Below are positions 53,067 to 61,300 of a stretch of DNA of 64,000 nt, in pieces (positions within the stretch are counted from its first letter, which is position 1; each line of letters begins with the position of its first letter). The stretch spans positions 1 to 64,000 of the forward strand of contig CANLMN010000015.1 in the NCBI GenBank assembly GCA_947492105.1, in the 5' to 3' direction. Position numbers and translations under genes: made by a program. The notes under the pieces were generated by a model, which made no database searches, was not told where the DNA came from, and worked only from the letters and a program-made list of their open reading frames with translations. The stretch comes from an uncultured Aquimarina sp. (lineage in GTDB: Bacteria; Bacteroidota; Bacteroidia; Flavobacteriales; Flavobacteriaceae).

Positions 53067-54110
53067 CTAGGCTGTTTTTTCTTCATCCTGAGAATTACGT
53101 TGCTGCTCTAGATATTGTTTGGGGGTTACCCCATATTTTTTCTTAAAAAGTTTGGAGAAATAACTTCTGGAGTTGATACCTACTTTATACGTGATCTCCG
53201 TGATATTGAGTTCTGAATTTTCTAATAACGCTTTTGCTTTTTCCACACGAAAATTCTGAATATATTCATTGACTGATGTTTTGTACAATTGCTTAAAACC
53301 ATTTTGCAGTGTATTCTGATTAAGACCTACACGTTTTGCAAGATTCACAACAGCATCTACTTTCTCTAATTCTTCATCGATGATAGCTACAGCTTCCTCT
53401 ATCCGTTCGATGGTAGCTTGTCTCAATATAATTCTCTTATTAGGTTCATTAAGATCATCTAAGTATTGCTTGAGTTGATGTGTCAGAATTTCGTATACCT
53501 TCCCCTCTTGATAGACTTTTTTCATGAAGCCCTCATGCTCACAATCTAGAAATTCTTCTATAAATTTTGAGATTTCTAAACTATAGTAATTTTTATAATA
53601 AAAATTTTGAATTCCATTAACATCACGAAATAATTCTATTAAATCTTCATTCATTTCTGGCAAAAAGTCCTCAATTTTCTTCTCAAAAAGCTTTCGATTA
53701 ATTTCTAGGCTAAACATGCAGATATTCACATTGGCGGGAATTCTAAAACGATGATTATTTTTGGAGGTACCGGCGGCAATCAAATTTTCTAATCGACGTA
53801 CCTTATGATTCTTATCGTCTTTTTCAAAACCATGTTCAATAGCGCTCTCTCTGTTGAAAATAATCTTCAGCGGATGCACTACACCTTTTTCTAAAGTGAT
53901 TTCCAAAGGTTCTTTTAACAAATAATCAATCTCGACAACACCTAGACCGAAATCAAATTGGTACGCCTTGACATATCCAGAACCTATTTCTTCAGGAAAA
54001 TTAAAACAACATTCATGATGGTCTTCTTCATAGGGTACGTTTAATTGATTGGCCATACCTATGACTACGTCCTTTGCGCAAAGATCTTTGACATTAAGTT
54101 TTTCTTCCAT
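53067..54110 (-). CDS. AraC-family transcriptional regulator (paralogue 3)
   Basis: A 347-residue regulator, third member of the set. N-terminal domain with IGSGYVKAYQFDFGLGVVEIDY; C-terminal helix-turn-helix pair (AKRVGLNQNTLQNGFKQLYK and ITEITYKVGINSRSYFSKLF, ending GVTPKQYLEQQ). The three share the iG-G-G-f/y and G-s/l-v-i-D-y pattern in the sensory half, so they come from duplications. It is divergent from the DUF1328 gene. Target genes unknown. Confidence 0.9.
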   Translation of the reverse strand: MEEKLNVKDLCAKDVVIGMANQLNVPYEEDHHECCFNFPEEIGSGYVKAYQFDFGLGVVEIDYLLKEPLEITLEKGVVHPLKIIFNRESAIEHGFEKDDKNHKVRRLENLIAAGTSKNNHRFRIPANVNICMFSLEINRKLFEKKIEDFLPEMNEDLIELFRDVNGIQNFYYKNYYSLEISKFIEEFLDCEHEGFMKKVYQEGKVYEILTHQLKQYLDDLNEPNKRIILRQATIERIEEAVAIIDEELEKVDAVVNLAKRVGLNQNTLQNGFKQLYKTSVNEYIQNFRVEKAKALLENSELNITEITYKVGINSRSYFSKLFKKKYGVTPKQYLEQQRNSQDEEKTA

Positions 54111-54305
54111 GAATTGTCCATTTTTGGTAATTGAAAAGCTAAATATACAGGTTAATATAATAAGATTTAAAAATGCTAGCTATTAAGTCAATTATTTTCT
54201 GAATACAGCAAAGATGATAATCAAAATCGTCTTAAATTTGTATAAAACACTGAAAATCAGTTAACTCTTATTATAAAGAGATGTATTAATTAAAATTTAT
54301 ATCAT

Positions 54306-54470
54306 ATGTTGCGTTGGACAGTTACCTTTATTATTTTGGCAATCATAGCCGCATTATTAGGATTTGGTGGGATTGCAGCAGGAGCTGCTAGTATTGCAAA
54401 AATATTATTCTTCGTATTTCTAGTTTTATTTGTGCTTTCACTCATTTTTGGAAAACGCTTCAGACCATAA
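54306..54470 (+). CDS. DUF1328 (YtjA-like) small membrane protein
   Basis: 54 codons from ATG to TAA. The product starts [20 protein letters not shown], continues with a Gly/Ala-rich turn ([15 protein letters not shown]) and a second membrane segment, and ends FGKRFRP. This is the DUF1328/YtjA pattern (two helices joined by the GIA-x-A-A-x-IAK hairpin). Such proteins are often induced under general stress. It is divergent from the third AraC gene across 195 bp and upstream of a small acidic lipoprotein. Confidence 0.9.
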   Translation: MLRWTVTFIILAIIAALLGFGGIAAGAASIAKILFFVFLVLFVLSLIFGKRFRP

Positions 54471-54484
54471 CTCTAGACCATTAA

Positions 54485-54630
54485 TACCAGTTAAAATGTA
54501 ATTGTAGGTCAAAATAATGGAACTATTTTTCGTTAGTTTAAACAATAAAATTTAAACATAGCATTGGCTACAGTTTAATTTTATAGTAGAAAGAAAAGCT
54601 TATTATTAGCCTAATTTTTTTTTACTGGTA
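54485..54630 (-). repeat. Intergenic element A, full-length copy
   Basis: TACCAGTTAAAATGTAATTG to TTTACTGGTA with the inner CTATTTTTCGTTAG and core CATAGCATTGGCTACAG. It starts 14 bp after the DUF1328 stop and separates it from the lipoprotein gene. Confidence 0.85.
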
Positions 54631-54667
54631 AAACTTTAAAATTATCAATAACATTTATATTTAAAAC

Positions 54668-54868
54668 ATGAAAAAGACCTTATTATTAACTGCGCTATCT
54701 GTATTTTTTGTTTCCGTAATAACAATTAGTTGTGCAGAAAAGAAGACCACTGGAGAAAAAATTGAAGATGCCGTAGAACAAACAGAAGATGCGTTAGAAG
54801 ATACTGCTGACGAGGTAGAAGATGCAGTGGAGGATGCTGCCGATGAAGTAAAGGATGCAACAAATTAA
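54668..54868 (+). CDS. Small acidic repetitive lipoprotein
   Basis: 66 residues with a signal and lipobox (TISC, Cys22). The mature part consists of near-identical acidic units, EDAVEQT, EDALEDT, ADEVEDAVED and AADEVKDA, that would make one amphipathic helix. Similar small lipoproteins occur beside stress-induced membrane peptides such as DUF1328 and entericidin-like proteins; function unknown. Start and Cys position are clear. Confidence 0.8.
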   Translation: MKKTLLLTALSVFFVSVITISCAEKKTTGEKIEDAVEQTEDALEDTADEVEDAVEDAADEVKDATN

Positions 54869-54891
54869 TATAACTTACATTTTTAATCAGA

Positions 54892-55011
54892 ATGAAAAGT
54901 TATTTTGTAAATTTCAATGAAGAAAAAACAGTAAAACTTTGTATTTCCTTTTTTAATTTTCTTTTTATTGGCATGAATGCTTATATTTTACAGATATTCA
55001 TTTCATTATAA
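54892..55011 (+). CDS. Small hydrophobic peptide, 39 residues
   Basis: ATG to TAA frame between two real genes on the same strand, 23 bp after one and 19 bp before the next. It has a polar head (MKSYFVNFNEEKTVK) and a membrane-like half (ISFFNFLFIGMNAYILQIFI). Could be chance; the spacing on both sides is the only support. Confidence 0.35.
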   Translation: MKSYFVNFNEEKTVKLCISFFNFLFIGMNAYILQIFISL

Positions 55012-55030
55012 TTAAAAAACAAATCTGATC

Positions 55031-55363
55031 ATGGATAGATTCGAAGTGAAAAATGAGAAAGATTTTATCCGTCTATACAAAAAGAAGGGCTATATATCTA
55101 GCTATAAACACAAAGATGGTAAACTCATAGATGTAGATAGAGAAATAGCATTGAATCCAAATGAAATACGGGTAGTTGCACACCACCGCTTTGAAGCATT
55201 GAGCAACCCATCCGACATATCTATACTTTATGTAATCGAATCAGATAAAGGCTCTAAAGGCACTATCCTAGTCATCCGTAATAGATCTGTAGATGATACG
55301 CTACCAAAATTCTTCGAAGAAATTCCTAAAGACAATATTTCTAATGATAAAAGCATATTGTAA
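55031..55363 (+). CDS. Cytosolic protein of unknown function, 110 residues
   Basis: Small, charged protein without signal or membrane segment. It starts MDRFEVKNEKDFIRLYKKKG and has a basic loop (YKHKDGKLID) and a beta-rich middle (ISILYVIESDKGSKGTILVIRN). No motif is recognised. It is the last gene of a short plus-strand series with the acidic lipoprotein and is followed by a clear terminator. Confidence 0.75.
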   Translation: MDRFEVKNEKDFIRLYKKKGYISSYKHKDGKLIDVDREIALNPNEIRVVAHHRFEALSNPSDISILYVIESDKGSKGTILVIRNRSVDDTLPKFFEEIPKDNISNDKSIL

Positions 55364-55468
55364 CAGGAATTACATCGAAGTCATTTAATTTTTTTGAGGC
55401 TAATAAAAAACAGGCATTTTATAAGGAATGGAAAAAATTACCCCAAACCCGTAACACTTTTTTAGACA

Positions 55469-55512
55469 AAAACCTGAATCTAACTTATAAAAGTATTCGA
55501 TTCAGGTTTTTT
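55469..55512 (+). terminator. Terminator
   Basis: AAAACCTGAATC pairs with GATTCAGGTTTT over a loop of about 18 bases, followed by Ts, about 105 bp after the preceding stop. Confidence 0.85.
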
Positions 55513-55610
55513 TACGTCAAAGAATAACAAGAGCCTGCATACGATAGCAAATGACCAGAAAATGGTACTACAAATCCATTAACCTCTCTTATAAGTTACT
55601 AGTTGTATGA

Positions 55611-55770
55611 TACCATTTTAAAAAAAATACAGGTTAATAATTCGGTTCTTTCTCTACTATTTTTTTGCTAAAAAATTAAATCGTAGCTAGGGTTATACTT
55701 GAATTTCATAGCTCAAACTAGCGAAAAATAGTTCAAATTATTCTAGCCTACAATTACATTTCAACTGGTA
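55611..55770 (+). repeat. Intergenic element A overlapping a gene end
   Basis: TACCATTTTAAAAAAAATAC to CATTTCAACTGGTA, full length. Its last 10 bases (55761-55770) are read on the minus strand as the final codons and TGA of the neighbouring ArsC-like gene. Confidence 0.85.
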
Positions 55771-56171
55771 TGACTTCGTGACACATTGGAATTCTGATGA
55801 TCAAAACAAGATTGTATTTTTGATGGAGTATCAAATAACTCATAGGAGTCACCTTTGATTACAATACATGATTTGATTAATTTTGGATTTTTTGCAATAA
55901 TTTTCAGCCAATTTTCAGGTGTTAGCAAAGGTTCTTCATCATACAATGCTTTAAAATCTGGATGATCGGTGGCTACAAGTTCTTTTAGAGGTAACTGTAA
56001 ACGTTCAGCAATTCCCGACCATTGTTTTGAAGTAAGATTATCCTTGGAGATATCAATTGGATTTAGGCTGTTTTTCGCAGCTTTTGCGTAAGCCAATGCT
56101 TGTTTTCCCAGAGAATTTTCTCCGTTGTATATTAGTGTTATTTGATTTTCTGCTGTTGCTAAAGGTTCCAT
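55761..56171 (-). CDS. ArsC/Spx-like thioredoxin-fold protein without redox Cys
   Basis: 136 residues of the arsenate reductase (ArsC/Spx) family by pattern: beta-strand start ITLIYNGENSLGKQALAYA, then IDISKDNLTSKQWSGIAERL, ELVATDHPDFKALY, and ENWLKIIAKNPKLIKSCIVIKGDSYEL. The usual N-terminal Cys of ArsC (CxxC or CxxS) is replaced by the NGENS loop, so arsenate reduction is unlikely; a stress-related role is inferred. The last three codons and the stop (CAT-ACC-AGT-TGA) come from an inserted element A, so the original C-terminus has been altered, probably only slightly. Confidence 0.75.
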   Translation of the reverse strand: MEPLATAENQITLIYNGENSLGKQALAYAKAAKNSLNPIDISKDNLTSKQWSGIAERLQLPLKELVATDHPDFKALYDEEPLLTPENWLKIIAKNPKLIKSCIVIKGDSYELFDTPSKIQSCFDHQNSNVSRSHTS

Positions 56172-56491
56172 ATAATATCAGTTTTATATTGGAGGGAATT
56201 TAGCTATTATAAAGTTAGAAAATTTGTCGTATTCATCAAAAACGTAGCGCATTTACAACAGCCTGACTTCATAAATCAATAAGCATTATAATCATTAGAA
56301 CTGATGATCATCCAACCCCTCTTTTGAAGCCATTGATAACATCAAGAACTTTGTACTTCTATAATAATATATTTTCAGAACGTACGCATTACGGGAACAC
56401 TTTTGGGAGCTGTACATGGAAAAAATCAATGAAGGAGTTAGAATTCGTATACCACACGATCTTATAGACTACCATAATTTTCCTTAAAATA

Positions 56492-56524
56492 GTACTATTT
56501 ATCCTTTGAGTTTACTGGGATAAG
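56492..56524 (+). repeat. Element C terminal fragment
   Basis: ACTATTTATCCTTTGAGTTT and TACTGGGATAAG: left end of family C only. The rest of the gap 56172-56547 contains no gene I can support. Confidence 0.55.
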
Positions 56525-56547
56525 TGGTGTAAGAGCACTTTGTAGTA

Positions 56548-57444
56548 TCAAATCTTAAATTTTATCCCCGTACGTCCATATACACTATTTTGATCATTAA
56601 TAGTAAAAACGTTTTCTTGATCCTCACTACGCAATCTAATATCATTCATTAATGTATATCCCCCATAGATATAGAACACCAAGTGTTTGGTAAAACAATG
56701 CTCATAACCAATACCAGCTAGCGCCACTGTCATGGAGATATTAGAAGCGACATTAGCATCTAAGGCTATGGAGTCTGGGATGTTTCGATTTCTTTGAATA
56801 TTCGCATAAAAACCATCCAAAGTAGCAAATCCTTGCAAAATATTCTTTTCGTTAAGCAGGTATTTAATATTAGTTTTGGGTACTCCTAAACTATAAGTCC
56901 AAGAAGGGTGAAATTTTTTAAAATAATTGATAAACGGCAAAGGAAAAGGACGTCCAGCTGTCGTAGCATATTGCAAACCTACAATTAATCTCCAAGGAGC
57001 TTTTGGTGATTCGTCCATCTGATCTTTTATAAAAAATATCGATCCAGAAAATAAAAAATCATCTGATGTTACTCCATCCCCCTCAAAATTCGATGCTAAA
57101 AAAAATCCGGTTTTTGCAGCAAATCGCCAATCGTTGGACATTTTAAAGGTATAACCAATTGTAGCTCTAATAGAATGAAAATCATTTAAGTTTGTACTAT
57201 CAAATATAGATGGATCTTCATAATCAAAACGCACATTACGATACTCTAATCCAGGAACAAGATAAGTTCCCTTGCTATTTAATTTTATAGGCAAATTGAC
57301 AAATGTTCTAAAGCGCTTAAAAGAATTGTCACTATCACGTTGTGGGAAATATGTATATTCCATCCTAGCAAGATCAGTTAGCTGTGCTGATAATGTTGTT
57401 GATATTACTATAAAGAAAAGAATTAATAAAATCCGTAAAGTCAT
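56548..57444 (-). CDS. Outer-membrane beta-barrel protein (DUF6268-like)
   Basis: A 298-residue exported protein with a signal peptide ending SAQ (about residue 20). The mature part alternates strands and turns throughout (GTYLVPGLEYRNVRFDYED, SIRATIGYTFKMSNDWRFAAKTGFF, VAGIGYEHCFTKHLVFYIYGGYTL) and ends with the strand SVYGRTGIKFKI, as expected for an outer-membrane barrel. It resembles the DUF6268 group; function unknown. It follows the PAP2 gene by 51 bp on the same strand, so it may belong to that unit. Confidence 0.8.
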   Translation of the reverse strand: MTLRILLILFFIVISTTLSAQLTDLARMEYTYFPQRDSDNSFKRFRTFVNLPIKLNSKGTYLVPGLEYRNVRFDYEDPSIFDSTNLNDFHSIRATIGYTFKMSNDWRFAAKTGFFLASNFEGDGVTSDDFLFSGSIFFIKDQMDESPKAPWRLIVGLQYATTAGRPFPLPFINYFKKFHPSWTYSLGVPKTNIKYLLNEKNILQGFATLDGFYANIQRNRNIPDSIALDANVASNISMTVALAGIGYEHCFTKHLVFYIYGGYTLMNDIRLRSEDQENVFTINDQNSVYGRTGIKFKI

Positions 57445-57495
57445 AAAATCAGATAGTCAAATTAAAAAGTGAAAAAATAGCTCTCAAATAGCTTT

Positions 57496-58305
57496 CTAGA
57501 ATCGATAACGAAAATGTAAACTCTGTGTTCCATTAAAACCTAAACCTGGAGAAATCTGCAAGTTATCGTTTTTCTTTTTTCGGTGTAATCGAGGAATAAA
57601 AATACCACTAGCTGCTCCAACGACATATCCCAAAACCACATCTGACAAGAAATGATTTCCGGACTGAATTCTAAAATGTCCAACGACAGCAGGAATAACC
57701 GCTGCACCTGTCCAAATATAAGGTTTAGCCTTGGAATCTGGAAAGAAATCACTAAATACCTGTGCTACAAAGAACGTAGATGCAGCTGAAGCTGCCACAT
57801 GACCACTAAAAAAAGAGCGTTGATTATTGGCTGATAATCGAGTATCTATTCCCAAACCTGTGCTATAGACTCTTGGACGACTTTTTTCTACCAATCCTGC
57901 TGTCAGCGTAAAAAGAGCGCTCGCTGTAGACAAACTTTCTACCATCAACACGGCTAATTGTCCCGAATGTTGACGTGTATCTTTATGTAATGTCAATAAA
58001 AATGGTGTGACAAAAGAAAATGCAAATGGAATATCACTGATTTTACTAGCGCGTTCATCATTATTGCCAGCGGCCCATCTATCAATACTCCACAAATCGT
58101 CTTTATTCAAAGAATTCAATTTTTCTAAGGAAAGGTCATCTTTTGTCTGAATCAGATACAACCCTAATGCATTGGCACCAAGAGTTGATGCAATCCACGG
58201 ACCGTCTTGCCAAAAGCTGGTCTCATAAGGAGACTCCTTAATTTGTCCAAATATTGAACTTTGAATACTCAAAATAATCAAAAGTAAGCTGCTTCTTTTT
58301 AACAT
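57496..58305 (-). CDS. PAP2-family phosphatase
   Basis: Membrane-associated phosphatase that may act on lipid phosphates such as undecaprenyl diphosphate or phosphatidate. The 269-residue protein has a signal-like N-terminus and the three PAP2 motifs: EKSRPRVYS (K-x6-RP region), SFFSGHVA (PSGH position, with FSGH) and GHFRIQSGNHFLSDV (SR-x5-H-x3-D type). Motif I is displaced and Pro is missing in motif II, but the catalytic His pair and Arg are present. It follows the phosphoesterase fusion gene by 50 bp. Confidence 0.88.
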   Translation of the reverse strand: MLKRSSLLLIILSIQSSIFGQIKESPYETSFWQDGPWIASTLGANALGLYLIQTKDDLSLEKLNSLNKDDLWSIDRWAAGNNDERASKISDIPFAFSFVTPFLLTLHKDTRQHSGQLAVLMVESLSTASALFTLTAGLVEKSRPRVYSTGLGIDTRLSANNQRSFFSGHVAASAASTFFVAQVFSDFFPDSKAKPYIWTGAAVIPAVVGHFRIQSGNHFLSDVVLGYVVGAASGIFIPRLHRKKKNDNLQISPGLGFNGTQSLHFRYRF

Positions 58306-58355
58306 AAAAATCGTTTTATGCTAAGGTAGCTTCGGTGGGTGGACATGTTTGACTC

Positions 58356-61300
58356 TTACAGTTTAAACAAGAACGCAAATGAAAACCTAGCACCATCATC
58401 TCCCGCAAATAGATTAAAAGTAGCTGTGACTGCATCCGTACTATTCATCCAGAAACCACCCCCAATATCCGAATGCCAACGATTACTATCTGGTGAACCT
58501 GCTAGCCAGACACGACCTAAGTCTCCTCCCGCAAAGATTCCGATCTGTAACGGTAGAATACGTGTCTTGAATTGCTCAAAACTATAACGCAAATCAGCAC
58601 TACCTGCAAGCGACGTTTGGCCCGAAAAACGTTGTGCTCTATACCCTCGTAACAACCCGTTATTTTGAAATTGAGAGGCTCCTCCTATAGTTGCTGCTTG
58701 ATAGAACTCGTACTTACGCCCGATATTAAATTGCGATTGAGCTGCTGTTTTTAATACCCACTTTCTATTTCTAGTCAGCGCATTGTAAAAACCTAATTCG
58801 CTAATTACATACCCAAAAGTTCTATCCGTATTTTCTAGATTCGTGGTAGAACCACCGTTGAGCACAAAACGCATTCCTCTGGTAGGATTTGCAGCTACAT
58901 CATAACTTTCGTATCGATACGTAGCATCTAGACCCGCAAACCATAACCGATTAAAGATCGCTGAATTATCTGGAATTTCGGAAGTTTGAGCGATAAATCG
59001 ATCTTCGGATTTTTCTACCTGAATTCCATCCAGTTGTATCTTATAACTAAAATAACTTCCAAAACGCCCTGATTTCTCAACTCCCAGCCCTAACTCTAAA
59101 CGGCTCATGCGTACTCGATTAAAATCAAAACCTAGTTCATCATCAAGATTAACGCTCTCATTCCCAAAACCGAAAAACATTACAGAAAAATTGGGATTTG
59201 TAAATGCTCCCTCTACAAGTAGATTATAATCTCCAAACAATCCTGCAAACTCTCCCTTATACCCTACATTAAAACTTTTTGTTGCAAAATAATACCCTAA
59301 GCGCAGCTGATGTTGCTGTGAAAATGGATTTCTATAAAAACCATTATAGGTGTAGGTATTTGTAATTCCTAGAGAGATCCCATCATCTGGGTTAAAACCA
59401 AGAGCAGGAAACAACACATTGCTCCCAAATATCTTTTGCTTTTTGCTATAATGATTAATATCATAATCATCTTTGAATCGAAACCGTGCTCCACTTTTTT
59501 TCTTTATGGTATTGGGCTTACTTTTGAAGTCATAAACAGATACTTTTCTTCCACTAGAGATCTCATACACGTCATTATTTTGTCCTCCAATTATTCGAAT
59601 GCGAATAGGGTCCTGTGGTTTTCCCACTACCTTAAAAACATCATCATCATCAAGACCATAAATCCAAAGCTCTTTTGTATCTTCCTGCTGATATACACGC
59701 TCACTCACTATAGTATCCGGCTCACCATCTTTGATTCTAGATATGGTCACCTTAGTAGTCCCCTTTGGTTGGCGTTCTATAAGAAAATAATCGTCTTTGT
59801 CCGTGCCGGTAATTACCGTAAGTTTTGTCAAATACTTAAAATAACGTTCTGCTATTTGCACCAAATTATCTCTTCTGCCTTTCAGTTTTTCTTGGAGTGT
59901 TTTCCAAGATTCGTCCTTGACTTCTCTCGGTAGTTTTTTAAAAGCTGTAGCAATCACACTATCCGTAAGATTTTCTTTGATAAAAGTTGCTTGTGCATTC
60001 CAGGTAGCTCCCGCTGTATTGTTCAGAAGTCTTCTATCTAATTGTATCGCTGACATATTCATCCATTTGACATCTTCTAGCTTTTCATCATACACTTGGA
60101 ATTGATTCGCAAACCCGGTTAACCCTCTCAAACCTCCCAAAAAAGCTCCATCAAAATTGGAGAATGCCTGATCTCGATCTCGTGGTATGGGTTTGAAAAG
60201 GTGCGTCCCATCCTCTTGTTCAAACTCTGCCCATCGCCATTGATCTTCATGACGATCCCAATCCCCAATAAGCATATCAAAAAGTCTTGCTCGTACATAA
60301 GCAATCTCATCTACTTTATATTTTTCATCCCGTCGTAGACGCTCAAAAAGATTCGCAGTGCTTTCGATATCATCTGGCGTACCAAAAGAAACCAACGCTT
60401 TGTGATGTTCTTCTGGTCGCTCTTCTATCATATACAACTCATTGCCATATTCATTATTCTCTTCTCCCAACATTTGTTGTTTTGGCACATAAAAAATAGC
60501 TGGATTCGTATGATAAATCTCTACAGCATCAGCCAAGTCAGGAATGGCCAAGAAAGCATAGGGATGTGCTGCTGTGTAGAAATCTTTTAGAATATCCTCA
60601 GAAATGGTGTTCTCTAAGGATTCTTCGACATAATTTTCCTTAAATAACACTGTCTGTAAGAATTGAACCCCATCTTTTTTCAAAGCGCGCATATTGTATT
60701 CTTTACCCAAGGAATCTCGTAGTCGCAAAGATTTGGTCTGGTGTCCTCCACCTCTCCTGACGACTTCCAGTCCTCCGTAAAGTGTGTCTAATTTTACTAC
60801 CTTTGCTTTGATTTTTGTCCCATATAATTCGCGATAATGATCCCCCCATACACTTTCATAAAAATCCGTTCGCTTGGTCCCTTCGTCCTTATAAATCGAT
60901 GCCATTACAGTGGTTGTATCCGTGATTTCTTTGAGGCTGCTATAATCAAACGGTTTTGGCGCATTATATACGGTCTTTTGAAACAAAGGTTGCGGCTTTC
61001 CTTCTTTGCTTCCAAAATAGGTAACTACAGAAGCACCATCTTTCAACAAGTCTAAGCGTACGAAACCTTGCCCTCCATAAGCAAAGAAACCATCATTGCG
61101 CAAAGTTGCGTAAGAATTCTTGGCACCTGAGCCTGAAACAATTTGTTTGATTCCTTCATGTTCAATATACTGCAATGAATGCTCATGACCTGAGACAAAA
61201 ATGACGCGTTCGGCTCTCTTTGCCATAGTCTCTAACCGATTTACCAACAACTTATATTGCTTGTTCATATTGTCTTGACTAGATACCCCCCCACTGGTTC

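Noticed and set aside
1147-55770. Repeats as a CRISPR array
   Set aside because: Copies are dispersed kilobases apart, about 160 bp long, in both orientations, and have no regular spacers or cas genes.
59436-59933. 165-codon plus-strand frame antisense to the phosphoesterase fusion
   Set aside because: Composition is typical of a shadow frame and the minus-strand protein has clear domains across it.
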